Source: Paraburkholderia tropica (GTDB lineage: Bacteria; Pseudomonadota; Gammaproteobacteria; Burkholderiales; Burkholderiaceae). From it: a DNA stretch of 64,000 bases. The stretch covers positions 62,001-126,000 of the forward strand of contig NZ_FNZM01000001.1 in NCBI RefSeq assembly GCF_900109265.1, written 5' to 3'. Under the pieces are notes generated by a model. The model did no database searches. It was given only the letters and a program-made list of their open reading frames with translations, and was not told where the DNA came from. Every line of letters starts with the position of its first letter. The first letter of the stretch is position 1. The position numbers were made by a program, and so were the translations under genes. Below, piece after piece: positions 34,610 to 44,306 of the stretch.

Positions 34610-34750
34610 AAAAAATAATCTCCGGTTCGGTCAGACACGGCCATTGTGACCGTTCTGGCGCCAAAGAGTGCCGGTTATCGCGCATTTTTCTCGCACTTCA
34701 CCGATTTTCATTGCGATTTATTACATAAACGCCCCAAAAACAGGCAAAGA

Positions 34751-34978
34751 CTAACGCACCGATTCGTGTGAAGAACACCCCTTGGCGCGGCGCTCCAACG
34801 CGCACAGAGCCTCGGAAAGACGCTTCACGCGCTGCATTTGCGAAGGCACCAGAATCGCCACCTGCACCGAATCGAGACGGCCTCGCCAATAAGAAAGTGG
34901 AATGCGGTCCTGACCTGAAAGCCTTGCAATCACATGTTCGAGATGTTCTAAATCCTTTTCAAGTTGGTGGTGATTCAT
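34751..34978 (-). CDS. Small hypothetical protein
   Basis: A 75-aa protein: MNHHQLEKDLEHLEHVIARL, then SYWRGRLDSVQVAILVPSQM, then RVKRLSEALCALERRAKG. It looks like two helices joined by a short loop and contains no membrane segment. The ATG at 34978 was chosen because the ORF start 5 codons earlier lacks a ribosome site. I recognise it only as the kind of small conserved unknown seen in Burkholderiaceae. The upstream region is AT-rich. Confidence 0.65.
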   Translation of the reverse strand: MNHHQLEKDLEHLEHVIARLSGQDRIPLSYWRGRLDSVQVAILVPSQMQRVKRLSEALCALERRAKGCSSHESVR

Positions 34979-35356
34979 TACTGCCCCCGGCATGAACTGT
35001 CTTTATGGAAGACGTCGATTCAAAACGCGTCCGCGCATTCGATGATTTATCGCCCGATTTCGATTAATATTCGTCACCGCCTTAAATGTCGTGCTGCTTC
35101 TCCGCTATCTGCCCAGGATAGCGAACATTCAAATCGCATTGCTTCTCAAGAATAAAGTCGGCGCGCCCGCCAATCCGTTGCCTACCGCACGGAACCCCAT
35201 GGACAGGGCGCTCACGATGATGACCGTTCGGTCAGCTTTACGGACCGAAGATTAACGGCGGCTATTCAATCTGTATATTCCTCAATTGTGGAAGAAATAT
35301 GCATTGCGCATTTTCCACGACTGGCGGGCCGCGGCGGGTATCAAAATGAGAACGGC
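34979..35356. other. AT-rich intergenic region with a palindromic operator candidate
   Basis: About 380 bp of lower GC content without a clear gene. It carries a dyad TGACCG-TT-CGGTCA at 35221-35234, of the kind bound by TetR-family repressors. A second overlapping dyad, CGGTC...GACCG, lies just downstream. Confidence 0.55.
35221..35234. promoter_or_regulatory. 14-bp palindrome, TetR-type operator candidate
   Basis: TGACCG and CGGTCA are perfect inverted arms separated by TT. It lies upstream of the LuxR-type regulator gene, and no tetR gene is nearby. Confidence 0.45.
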
Positions 35357-36595
35357 GTGAAATCGAACGAATTGCAATACGACCGGCTGCTGAATGTTAT
35401 TTACGAAACCCTCGAGCACCCTTCCGCATGGAAGGATTTTTGCGCGGAATTGAGGAAATCGACGGGGGCCGCTTCGGTGCATCTTTGCGCATTCGAGCGG
35501 CAGCGTGAATTGTTTTCCTGGGCCGACGGTTTCAGCCTGCTCGAAACGGAGCCGCTGGAACGCATCGGCCCGCTCTATCGCGACGACCCGCGGCTCGAGT
35601 GGCTGCGCAGCGCGGCGCCCGGGGAATGGCAGCACTGCGGGCCGCAATCGGCGCTGCAGGACGCGGCGAACAATGTAAGGAACGAACCGGATGGCGCACG
35701 GCATCCGGTGCTGGAGCCGTGTCTGCTCGCGGCGGGTTCGCGCTGCGTTTCGCTGTGCAAGCTGATCGACGGCGGCGCGCTCACGGCGATGCTCGCCCTG
35801 CGCGGCGAAGCGGACAGCGGCCCGTTGTCCGACGAGGCCCGCGCGCTGCTGGAGCGCATCACGCCGCATCTGATGCGCGCGGTGCGCGTGACGGCGCGCC
35901 GCCACGTGCCGGACGCCGACGCGCTCGCGAACCGCGCACGCGTGCCCGCCATGCTGGTGAACGCGAGCGGCGAAGTGCTCGACAGCAACGACGCCGCGCA
36001 GCGTCTGCTGCGTGCGACCTTGCTGGTGCGCGTGCGCGGGCGGCGGCTCGCACTGGCCGCGCCGCATCAGGCGCGCTTTCTGGAGGACGTGGCGATCAGC
36101 GAGGCGCGTCTGAAAAACCGCGTGAGCGGCGCGCGCGCGGCGGCGGCGCGGCTGCGCGCGCTGCGCATCGTGGCCGGCGAAGGGCCGGAGGGCGTGGAGC
36201 CGGATTCCGCAACGGAACCGCTGTCGCCCGGCGCGCCGGGCGCTGGCGGACCCGAAGTGCTCTACGCGTTCTACAACGTGCTGACGCCCGGCGATGCCTC
36301 GGCGGCCGAGCCGCACGCCGTCGCCGCCCTGATGTTCTATCACCCGCGTTCCGCGCCCGCCGTGGACGAGCAGGTGCTCGCCGAAGCGTTCGACCTCTCG
36401 CCGGCCGAATGCCGGATCGTGCATCTGCTGGTGGAAGGGCACACGCAGAAGGAGATCGCCGCGCGCGTGGGCGTGCAGCACGACACGGTGCGCAAACAAC
36501 TACAGTCGATCTTTCAGAAGACCGCCACGCGCCGTCAGCCCGATCTCCTGCGTCTGCTGATGAACCTGCCGTCCTGCGCGCCGCCGGGCGGCTGA
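35357..36595 (+). CDS. LuxR-family transcriptional regulator
   Basis: A 412-aa protein with a C-terminal LuxR helix-turn-helix: FDLSPAECRIVHLLVEGHTQ, then KEIAARVGVQHDTVRKQLQSI. The N-terminal 330 residues lack receiver and autoinducer-binding signatures and may be a PAS- or GAF-like sensor (VPAMLVNASGEVLDSNDAAQ is PAS-like). A GTG at 35357 was taken as the start (MKSNELQYDRLLNVIYETLE); a GTG at 35288 would add 23 residues. Its target is unknown. The region upstream is AT-rich and holds a palindromic operator candidate. Confidence 0.82.
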   Translation: MKSNELQYDRLLNVIYETLEHPSAWKDFCAELRKSTGAASVHLCAFERQRELFSWADGFSLLETEPLERIGPLYRDDPRLEWLRSAAPGEWQHCGPQSALQDAANNVRNEPDGARHPVLEPCLLAAGSRCVSLCKLIDGGALTAMLALRGEADSGPLSDEARALLERITPHLMRAVRVTARRHVPDADALANRARVPAMLVNASGEVLDSNDAAQRLLRATLLVRVRGRRLALAAPHQARFLEDVAISEARLKNRVSGARAAAARLRALRIVAGEGPEGVEPDSATEPLSPGAPGAGGPEVLYAFYNVLTPGDASAAEPHAVAALMFYHPRSAPAVDEQVLAEAFDLSPAECRIVHLLVEGHTQKEIAARVGVQHDTVRKQLQSIFQKTATRRQPDLLRLLMNLPSCAPPGG

Positions 36596-36662
36596 CGGAC
36601 GCGAACGGCGCCCGGACGTCGAGGCGCTCGACACGCTCCGGGCGCGGACCGCACCGCCGCGC

Positions 36663-36938
36663 TTACTTCGCGTGGCAGGCGAAGACGAGCGTGTACACGT
36701 CGCCGTTGGTCGAATTGTCGACGGTGTCATACGTGCCGCCGCAGCGCGCACGCGCCTGCTGCACGCAGGAATCGCGGTCGCCGGCGGCAGGACACTGGAC
36801 CTGGACCGTCGGACGGCCATCGGACAGAAACAGCGGCGGGCCGCTGCTGCACGCGGACAGCGCCGCGAGCAACGCGCAAGCGCCTGCCGCGAAAGGCAGC
36901 CTGCGAAAACGGAACAACGACGAACCGAAACGAGTCAT
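36663..36938 (-). CDS. Small lipoprotein, unknown function
   Basis: A 91-aa protein with a signal sequence (FRRLPFAAGACALLAALSAC) ending in lipobox LSAC, so lipidation at Cys30 is predicted. The mature part contains several cysteines (VQVQCPAAGDRDSCVQQARA, RCGGTYDTV) that could form disulphides in the periplasm. The ATG at 36938 was chosen because it starts the signal peptide. I recognise no family. Confidence 0.72.
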   Translation of the reverse strand: MTRFGSSLFRFRRLPFAAGACALLAALSACSSGPPLFLSDGRPTVQVQCPAAGDRDSCVQQARARCGGTYDTVDNSTNGDVYTLVFACHAK

Positions 36939-37041
36939 GGAGTACCCCGGGGGCTTTCTAGTTTTTCGACGATGCGATTGTGCCATGCCCGCTCGCGCCT
37001 GCGCGGCATCCGGGGCGCATCGGCGTGCGCGCGGGCGACGT

Positions 37042-37629
37042 TCAGTGCACCGGAGTGGACGACGCAGCGGGCGCGGTCGTCAGCGTCTTGTAGGGCAGCG
37101 GCGCGCGCGGATCGGCCGCGAGGCGCACGAACACCTGCTCGACATCGGCGATCGCGGCCAGCCGACGCTCCAGCGCCGCGCGGTCGAACGCGGCGGGCGC
37201 GCAGCCCTCCGCATAGACGAAGCGCCGCTGCACGGTGATCCAGATGCTGGTGCCCGCGAGCGAGGCGTCGCCGGAGAAGGCGGCGCGGACGGCGTTCGCG
37301 ATGTCGGCGTCGTAGAGGTAGGAGTTCGGCTTCGTGCACTTGTGCGCGAGCCAGCAGGTCGTGCCGCGCTCGACGCGATAGTGCGCGTCGTCGTCGGCTT
37401 CGGCCTTGCTCATGCGCGGGCCGAGCGGCTGCGGACATGCGCTCGACGCCGCCGACAGCGCGAAGAACGGATCGTTGTACCAGTTGCGCATGTCGCCGTC
37501 CTGCGCCCATGCCGACGTCGGCGACGTTGCCAAAATCGTCGACATCGCCATCACTATCGATGCCGCCGCAAGCGTGCGTCGACACGCATCGCGCGCGCCG
37601 CTTGCCGCCCTCGCTGACCGTCCGCGCAT
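37042..37629 (-). CDS. Secreted BON-domain protein
   Basis: A 195-aa protein with a long N-terminal signal peptide (TLAAASIVMAMSTILATSPT, cleavage near AWAQ). The mature part starts with DGDMRNWYNDPFFALSAASS and carries a BON domain: YDADIANAVRAAFSGDASLA, IWITVQRRFVYAEGCA and ALERRLAAIADVEQVFVRL. BON proteins bind membranes or phospholipids. The start at 37629 begins the signal peptide; the ORF continuing upstream is antisense to the GntP gene. It diverges from gntP. Confidence 0.78.
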   Translation of the reverse strand: MRGRSARAASGARDACRRTLAAASIVMAMSTILATSPTSAWAQDGDMRNWYNDPFFALSAASSACPQPLGPRMSKAEADDDAHYRVERGTTCWLAHKCTKPNSYLYDADIANAVRAAFSGDASLAGTSIWITVQRRFVYAEGCAPAAFDRAALERRLAAIADVEQVFVRLAADPRAPLPYKTLTTAPAASSTPVH

Positions 37630-37830
37630 CGCGCTCTCCTTGCCCCGCTCCTTGCCGTGTCCGATGCTCGCCGCGCTAACCGCGCGCGTCAAGGCGCGCC
37701 GCGCAATCTCCTCTCGCGGGCGCGAGCCGATTCGGTACAATCGCTGCGGCGCACCATGAACGGCCGGTGCAGCCAAAGATATGCAATAGAAGTGCATCGA
37801 CGAAGTGCAACACGCATTGCAGGAGACTCC

Positions 37831-39231
37831 ATGTCGTTCATTATCGTTCTCGCGGCCCTGGCATTTCTGATGCTTGCGGCCTATCGCGGTTACAGCGTGA
37901 TTCTGTTCGCGCCCGTCGCCGCCCTCGCAGCTGTGCTGCTCACCGATCCCGCGGCCGTCGCGCCCGTGTTCTCCGGCATCTTCATGGAGAAAATGGTGGG
38001 CTTCGTGAAGCTCTATTTCCCGGTGTTCCTGCTCGGCGCCGTGTTCGGCAAGGTCATCGAGCTTTCGGGTTATTCGGAGTCGATCGTCGCGGCCGCCATC
38101 CGCTATATCGGCCGCTCGCGCGCCAACGCGGTGATCGTCGCGGTCTGCGCGCTGCTCACTTACGGCGGCGTCTCGCTGTTCGTGGTGGTGTTCGCGGTCT
38201 ATCCGTTCGCCGCCGAGCTGTATCGCCAGAGCGGCATTCCCAAGCGGCTGATGCCGGGCGCGATCGCGCTCGGCGCGTTCTCGTTCACGATGGATTCGCT
38301 GCCCGGCACGCCGCAGATCCAGAACATCATCCCGACGACGTTCTTCAAGACCACCGCGTGGGCCGCGCCCGCGCTCGGCGTGATCGGTTCGCTGTTCATC
38401 ATCGTGGTGGGGCTCACGTATCTCGAATGGCGCCGCCGCAGCGCGATGGCCAAAGGCGAGGGCTACGGCACGTCGCTCGTGAACGAGCCCGAACACGTGC
38501 AGACCGACCACCTGCCGAATCCGCTGCTGGCCGTCACGCCGCTCGTGCTGGTGGGCGTCGCAAACTTCTTCCTGACGCGCTGGATTCCGCAGTGGTATGG
38601 CGACACCTACACGATCGCCCCCGACGTGCTGCCCGGCATCCACGCGCCCGTGACCACGACGGTCAAGCAGGTCGTGGCGATCTGGTCGGTCGAAGGCGCG
38701 CTGCTGCTCGGCATCGTGTTCGTGGTCCTGACGGCGTTCTCGCGCGTGAAGGATCGCTTCGCGATCGGCACGAAGGCGGCCGTCGCGGGCGCGCTGCTCG
38801 CGTCGCTCAATACGGCATCGGAATATGGCTTCGGCGGCGTGATCGCGGCGCTGCCCGGTTTTATCGTGGTCAGCGACGCGCTCAAGAGCATTCCGAATCC
38901 GCTCGTGAACGCCGCCGTTTCGGTGAGCGCGCTCGCGGGCATCACGGGGTCGGCGTCGGGCGGCATGAGCATCGCGCTCGCGGCCATGTCCGATCTGTTC
39001 ATCAAGAGCGCGCAGGCCGCGCATATTCCGCTCGACGTACTGCATCGCGTGGTGGCGATGGCCAGCGGCGGCATGGACACGCTGCCGCACAACGGCGCGG
39101 TCATCACGCTGCTGGCGGTGACCGGGCTCACGCACCGCGAGTCGTACCGCGATATTTTCGCGGTCACGGTGATTAAAACGCTCGCGGTGTTCTTCGTGAT
39201 TGCCGTGTTTTATACGACGGGGATCGTTTAA
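37831..39231 (+). CDS. GntP-family permease
   Basis: A 466-aa inner-membrane symporter with about 12-14 helices. GntP-like features are YRGYSVILFAPVAALAAVLL, FGKVIELSGYSESIVAAAIR, LTYGGVSLFVVVFAVYPFA, TMDSLPGTPQIQNIIPTTFF, NTASEYGFGGVIAALPGF and SGGMDTLPHNGAVITLLAVT. Family substrates are gluconate, other sugar acids or hydroxy-acids. AGGAG lies 7 nt before the ATG. It is monocistronic, so the substrate is undefined. Confidence 0.9.
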   Translation: MSFIIVLAALAFLMLAAYRGYSVILFAPVAALAAVLLTDPAAVAPVFSGIFMEKMVGFVKLYFPVFLLGAVFGKVIELSGYSESIVAAAIRYIGRSRANAVIVAVCALLTYGGVSLFVVVFAVYPFAAELYRQSGIPKRLMPGAIALGAFSFTMDSLPGTPQIQNIIPTTFFKTTAWAAPALGVIGSLFIIVVGLTYLEWRRRSAMAKGEGYGTSLVNEPEHVQTDHLPNPLLAVTPLVLVGVANFFLTRWIPQWYGDTYTIAPDVLPGIHAPVTTTVKQVVAIWSVEGALLLGIVFVVLTAFSRVKDRFAIGTKAAVAGALLASLNTASEYGFGGVIAALPGFIVVSDALKSIPNPLVNAAVSVSALAGITGSASGGMSIALAAMSDLFIKSAQAAHIPLDVLHRVVAMASGGMDTLPHNGAVITLLAVTGLTHRESYRDIFAVTVIKTLAVFFVIAVFYTTGIV

Positions 39232-39671
39232 GTCCTTTGTCGCGTTTTTGTTGTGCTCGCGATCGTTGCTGAAGCAACGACAGTTTGACGCTGACGCACA
39301 AACTCTGCTTTTAAATTCTCCTGCGAAACGTACGGCGCCAGCCTCGGCGCTGCTACGTTTCGCTCACTCCCGTCGCAAGCTGTCTTCCTCAAGACCTGAA
39401 AATATCAACGCCACCGCAGTCGCCTTCCTTTGCATTCAGAGCGGAATAAATTCAATGCAAATCGCATTTATGTAATACATAAGAATGTAACTTGAAGGCA
39501 TTTTGAATCAATTTCCCACCTCGAATTTCTGTAGTTCCACGACAGCTCGAAAAACAATAAAGAATTGAAGCCGGCTGCCGTAAATCAACCATGTCTGTGT
39601 TGGGTAAGCCGTGTTTAGCAAGCAGACATCTTGGTGTTTCAAACAATTGAAAACCTACCGGGGATAATGAA
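39232..39671. other. AT-rich intergenic region
   Basis: These 440 bp have clearly lower GC content. A small hairpin CGTTGCT/AGCAACG (39264-39279) may end the GntP transcript. The rest holds no gene I can support. Confidence 0.55.
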
Positions 39672-40130
39672 ATGACGAAGTTCTATCGAACCCTGTCGCT
39701 CTCTGTCGGCGTCGCGATGCTTGCAGCAGGATGCGCATCGGGACCGCAGTACAAAGACGTGGCATCGTCGATACCGACGCTCGCTGCCGATCATGGCCGC
39801 ATCTACTTTTTCCGCTCGGACAGTTTCGGCGGCGCCATGATCCAGCCCGAGATCAAGCTTAACGACAAGGTCGTCGGGCACTCCGTTCCGGGTGGATTCT
39901 TCTACGTCGATGAAACGCCTGGCGACTATACGGTGTCGACCACGACGGAGACGAAGAAAGAAGTAACGTTCGCGCTCCACGCGGGCGATACGAAATACGT
40001 GCGGACGTCGATCAGCATGGGCATTCTGGTGGGGCATATCACGCCGACACTGGACGATCCGGACACTGCACCTCACGAGATCGAGCAGCTCAAATACATC
40101 GGCGCACCGGCGACTACCGCCGCCCGATAA
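39672..40130 (+). CDS. DUF2846 family lipoprotein
   Basis: A 152-aa outer- or inner-membrane lipoprotein. A signal sequence with lipobox LAAGC predicts lipidation at Cys21. The mature domain (ADHGRIYFFRSDSFGGAMIQ, FYVDETPGDYTVSTTTETKK) matches DUF2846, a beta-rich domain of unknown function. GGGGAT precedes the ATG. Its 3' end is only 3 bp from the remains of an insertion element, so it may lie at the edge of a rearranged segment. Confidence 0.85.
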   Translation: MTKFYRTLSLSVGVAMLAAGCASGPQYKDVASSIPTLAADHGRIYFFRSDSFGGAMIQPEIKLNDKVVGHSVPGGFFYVDETPGDYTVSTTTETKKEVTFALHAGDTKYVRTSISMGILVGHITPTLDDPDTAPHEIEQLKYIGAPATTAAR

Positions 40131-40133
40131 AAC

Positions 40134-40238
40134 TCATGAGTTAAACCGGCCGGACAAGCACTCTTCTGTATAGAGCCGGTAGACGCGGTTACGATTCACG
40201 CCCAAGCCTTGGTGTTCAAGCACCAGATGTACCCGACG
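40134..40238 (-). mobile_element. IS3-family transposase (OrfB) remnant
   Basis: Directly after the stop of the haemagglutinin pseudogene, the same frame reads RRVHLVLEHQGLGVNRNRVY, then RLYTEECLSGR, then a stop at 40134. This is the pattern of the IS3-family OrfB segment just before the catalytic core (R-I/V-H-x-x-L...G..VN..RV.RLY.EE.L). Only 34 codons are left, with no start, catalytic residues or terminal repeats. It explains why the TpsA gene ends here. Confidence 0.6.
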
Positions 40239-41905
40239 TTATGGGACGCTCAGGTCCTGCGCATTGGTAGCGATCGTGCCACCCGTATCGTCGAGCGTGC
40301 CGCCCGCGCTGATCGCCTGATCGGCGGTTCCCGTCTGCACGATCTTGCCGCTACGGTTGACGAGGTTGCCCGGCGTGGCAACGCTCACTTGCGCGGCCGA
40401 TATCTGGCCGCTGGTGTTATCAATCGACGCGCCGCTCACCGTCGCCGTACCGGTCGCGCCAAGCGCGCCGCCGACGTTGGTCAGCGCGCCGGTTGCCTGT
40501 GCGCTCAGGTTGCCGCCTGCCGTCGCCGTGCCGCCGTCGTTCCCAAGCGTCTGCGCCTTGAGAGTCGCGTCGCCCTGCGCCGAAACGGTGGCGGCATTCT
40601 GCAACGTGCCCGCGCTGATGCTCACGTCACCGTTGCCACCGATCACGCCGCTCGAGGCGTTCAGCACCTTGCCGGTGGCATCGAGCGTCAGGCCCTCCGT
40701 ATCGAGCGAGACGATATGGCCTGCCGTGTTGTCTACCGACCCGGCCTTTACCGATGCTGCGCCTGCGGCCTGCAAGCTACCTTGCTGGTTCGCAAGCGCA
40801 CCCGCTGTCTGCACGTTAAGCGTGCCGCCCGCAGCGACCTGGCCGCCATTGTTCGTGATTTGTGCGCCCGAGAGCTGGGTGTTGCCACCGCTGCCGATCT
40901 GCGCCCCGCTCGTATCGAGCGTACCAGCCGCGCTGGCTGTGAAAATCGTCCCGGCACCCGCCGTTGCGCCAGTCAGCGCGAGATTGCCGCCTGTTGCAGT
41001 CAACGCGAGCGCGGATCCGGCGGAAGTCTGCGACCCCGCCAGATTGAGCGACACGCCATAAAGCGTGACCTGTCCGGTTGCCGCGTTCGTACCGGTCGCT
41101 GCGAGCGAGCCCGCCGACACCACTTTCAGGCTGCCGCTGCCCGTCAGGTTGCCGCTACTGTCCAGGGCCGCCGCGAGCACGCCTGACGATTCCACACTAC
41201 CCGCGTTGAGGTTCAGGTCCGACTGCGCGGCGAGGGTAAAGCCATCGCCCTGAACAGCGATATTGCCCTGAGTGACGTTGAATCCAGTGAGATTGCCATT
41301 GGCGTCAAACAACGGATTGCCGGTCGTGAGAATGCCGCGCGAGGTATTGATGAAACCGCCGCCGTCAACGACGATTCCCGATGGGTTCGCCACGACCACA
41401 TCCGCCTTCTTGCCCGCGACCTCGATATAGCCTCGCAGTTGAGAAGGGTTATTGCTATTGACCTGGTTGACAATGATTTTGGCGGCGTCATTCGCACCGA
41501 AATTCGGATTACCGCTAATCTGACCTGCGAGCTGGGTCGACGTAATAACCGACGAATTGTTCAGAATTGCGCCACTACGCGATACGTCGAATTGCGAATA
41601 GGTGTTTAGCGATACGCCGGCGCCTGAAGGCTTCTGGATGTTCACCTGCGGCAGCCCATTGGCCGTGCTGATGACGCCCGGCGCGTGCGCGCCCGAAGGC
41701 ACGATCTGCGCAATCGATAATGCAGGACTCAGCCCGAGCAGCGTGAGCGCGGCGAGCGCCGCGTGACGCATTACGCGCTTCGCGATGGCCCCGACGATTT
41801 TGTTTTGACTCGGCCCGCACTGCCGTTTGCGATCGCCGTTTCGGCGACGGCAACCACCATTCCCCGCGACTTGCTGAACACAAGCCGGTGACAACCGCTA
41901 TTCAT
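40239..41905 (-). pseudogene. Truncated filamentous-haemagglutinin/CdiA-type TpsA exoprotein, ESPR and TPS parts in different frames
   Basis: The ORF from the ATG at 41905 encodes 44 aa with an extended signal-peptide region (NSGCHRLVFSKSRGMVVAVA) and stops at 41771. The rest is in another frame from an ATG at 41771 (TAATG overlap). It reads a signal peptide (MRHAALAALTLLGLSPALSI), a TPS haemagglutination domain (ANGLPQVNIQKPSGAGVSLN, YIEVAGKKADVVVANPSGIV, DGGGFINTSRGILTTGNP), then FHA-type repeats to a stop at 40239. At about 510 aa it is far shorter than working TpsA proteins, which run to thousands. There is no tpsB nearby, and the 3' end abuts an IS remnant. It is very probably a relic, though the TAATG overlap could allow expression of a short secreted form. 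Confidence 0.85.
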
Positions 41906-42340
41906 TTTTCTGGTACCCGTCACGCTGGAAGAGGTCTCGCCCGCTCCTCAAGGCGTCTTCCCATTGCTACACACGACACCCGCGCACCGTGGCATCGCCC
42001 CCGAATTGCTTTTTATATATTTCTAGTGATTTCAACCTGTTACGGGGCGCAGGCTAACAGATTTGCAACTGTGTCGGTTGATTTTTTTAAATGTTTAACA
42101 AAAAATGCAGATTGGGCAAAAAATCGACGAAGCAAAGCGTCATTCTCTTTTGCTGAAGATGCTATGAAAATGAAAAGGCCTAGCGTCGTCAATAGCCGAA
42201 TTGCGCGTCATGCCGGAATATCTAAACAGCGCGTCTGCGGCATCTTGTCATCGCGCCAAAGTCCGCACCGGAAATCGAAAATACGCTAAACATTCCGGCG
42301 CGAGTATCAAACTTGAACGCTTGAGCGATCCCAAACCCCA
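41906..42340. other. AT-rich intergenic region
   Basis: About 435 bp with clearly lower GC between 42000 and 42310. A 41-codon ORF (42164-42289, +) reads VNSRIARHAGISKQRVCGIL, which resembles a helix-turn-helix; it has no clear ribosome site and could be a decayed regulator or chance. Confidence 0.45.
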
Positions 42341-44050
42341 TCACTTCCCCACATGCGGCCGCAGCGCCGCCAGCCAGCAGACCACCGCCACCGCGCCCGC
42401 ATCGGGCGACCCCACGGCGCGCGCGCCCAGATAACTCGCTCGCCCCACGCGCGGAAGCATATGCGCCGTCGCCTGCGCGCCATGTTCCGCCGCCGTCACC
42501 GCTTCAGCCCACGCGCGTTGCGTGTCGAGCCCTTGTTTCAGGGCCGATTCGAACGCATCGCTCGCGGGAATCAGCGCATCGAGCATCGTTCGGTCTCCTG
42601 CCTTTGCGCCGCCGAGTTCGCTGATCGCGTCGATCGCGCCGCGCAGTGCCTGCGCCCATTCTTGCGCCGCCGGTTGCGCCGATCCCTGCAGATGACGCGA
42701 CGCGCGCAGCAGCGCCGTCGCGTAGAACGGCCCGGAACTGCCCGCGATCGCCTTGTGCAAACTCACGCCCAGCGACGACAACGCATCGGGCGCCGTCGCG
42801 AGCGCGTGCATCGGCGTGGCGTTCATGGCGTCGGCCGCGCGGCGCATGCTCGCGCCGAGGTCGCCGTCGCCCGCTTGCGCGTCGAGTTCGGTGAGCCGCG
42901 ATTCGTTGTCGGTCAACGCCTGGGCCACGGCATCGAGCACGGCCTTGATGCGCGTCGCGCGTTCGGTGCCTGCCGCATCGAGCACCGGCGCGGCATGGTC
43001 CTCGCGCTGCACGCCGGACGTGTCGAGCCGTACCGTGCGATTCAGGCAGCCCTTGCCGGGCCACGCATGTGCTTCGGTCGCGGCGTCGAGCAGCGCGAGT
43101 TTGCCGTCGTCGACACGCATCAGCGAAATCGAACAGCCCGGCATGTTCAGCGCCGATAGAAACGTTCCCGCCCACGCGCGCTCCACGCGCAACTCGCGGC
43201 GCGTGAGGCTCGCGCAGGCCGCGCGCAGCACGATGGCGAGTTCCATCTGCGGCGTGGCACCCAGACCGTTGACGAGCAGCGCGACGCGCTCGCCGCGCGT
43301 GATCGCGAGTTCGTCGAGGACGTTCACGAGCAGCGCTTCGGTCAGTTCGTTCGCGGGCAACGGCGCGCTGCGCTCGACGCCTTTTTCGCCGTGGATGCCG
43401 AGGCCCAGCTCGATTTCATCGTCGGCGAGCGTGAAGCTCGATTGCGCGACGCCCGGCAGCGTGCAGCCATCGAGCGCCACGCCCATCGTGCCGAGATTGG
43501 CCACCGCGTCGCGCGCGACGGCGGCCACCACTTCGAGCGTCGCGCCGCGCGCCGCCGCCGCGCCCGCGATCTTGTGGATCAGCACCGTGCCCGCGATGCC
43601 GCGCCGCTGGCTGCGCTCGGCGTGGCCGCGCAAGGCCACGTCGTCGGCCACGGTCACGACTTCGACGGGAATGCCCTCGGCGCGCGCCAGTTCCGCCGCG
43701 AGGCCGAAGTTGAGGCGGTCGCCCGTGTAGTTCTTGACGATCAGCAGCGCGCCTTTCGGCCCCGCCGTCGCGCGGATGGCCGCCAGCACGGCGCTCGTGG
43801 GCGGCGACGTGAAGACCTCGCCGCAAACGGCCGCGCTCAGCATGCCCGCGCCCACATAGCCCGCATGCGCGGGCTCGTGGCCGCTGCCGCCGCCCGAGAT
43901 CAACGCGACGGGCCGCGACGGCGGCTCCGGAATGTCCCTGCGAATAAGCACGTTTTCGTCGCCGAGGATGACGACGTTGGGCGCCTGCAACGCAATGCCT
44001 TCGAGCATTTCGTGCACGACGTCGGACGGGTGATTGACCAGTTTCTTCAT
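42341..44050 (-). CDS. ATP-dependent dihydroxyacetone kinase (DhaK-DhaL fusion)
   Basis: A 569-aa single-chain kinase that phosphorylates dihydroxyacetone or glyceraldehyde. The DhaK part (about 1-330) has ISGGGSGHEPAHAGYVGAGM, GEVFTSPPTSAVLAAI, NYTGDRLNFGLAAE and the substrate-binding His in GLGIHGEKGVER. The DhaL part (about 365-569) has the nucleotide site LDAQAGDGDLGASMRRAADA and GAKAGDRTMLDALIPASDAF. This is the ATP-using arrangement, not the PTS three-protein form. The ATG at 44050 follows an upstream stretch without conserved sequence. It stands alone here. Confidence 0.93.
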   Translation of the reverse strand: MKKLVNHPSDVVHEMLEGIALQAPNVVILGDENVLIRRDIPEPPSRPVALISGGGSGHEPAHAGYVGAGMLSAAVCGEVFTSPPTSAVLAAIRATAGPKGALLIVKNYTGDRLNFGLAAELARAEGIPVEVVTVADDVALRGHAERSQRRGIAGTVLIHKIAGAAAARGATLEVVAAVARDAVANLGTMGVALDGCTLPGVAQSSFTLADDEIELGLGIHGEKGVERSAPLPANELTEALLVNVLDELAITRGERVALLVNGLGATPQMELAIVLRAACASLTRRELRVERAWAGTFLSALNMPGCSISLMRVDDGKLALLDAATEAHAWPGKGCLNRTVRLDTSGVQREDHAAPVLDAAGTERATRIKAVLDAVAQALTDNESRLTELDAQAGDGDLGASMRRAADAMNATPMHALATAPDALSSLGVSLHKAIAGSSGPFYATALLRASRHLQGSAQPAAQEWAQALRGAIDAISELGGAKAGDRTMLDALIPASDAFESALKQGLDTQRAWAEAVTAAEHGAQATAHMLPRVGRASYLGARAVGSPDAGAVAVVCWLAALRPHVGK

Positions 44051-44306
44051 GACGACCCTGTCGAAAGCGGTTGGACATCCCGGGTGCCATGCAGCGCGCA
44101 TCGCGCGCCGCCGGGTTCAGCCAGTGTACGCCGCTCGGGGTGGGCGTGGGCAGACGTCGCGACAGCCTCCATCGCTTGCCGCATATCGGGCAATCCCTAA
44201 AGCGGCGTGGTCTGATGCCGTTAACTCGCGGATAACGCCAAAGACACCCGGCGCCGCGCGCAATCGCGGCGTCATCGACCTGCACCGTGCCCTGCTGGAG
44301 ACCTGA

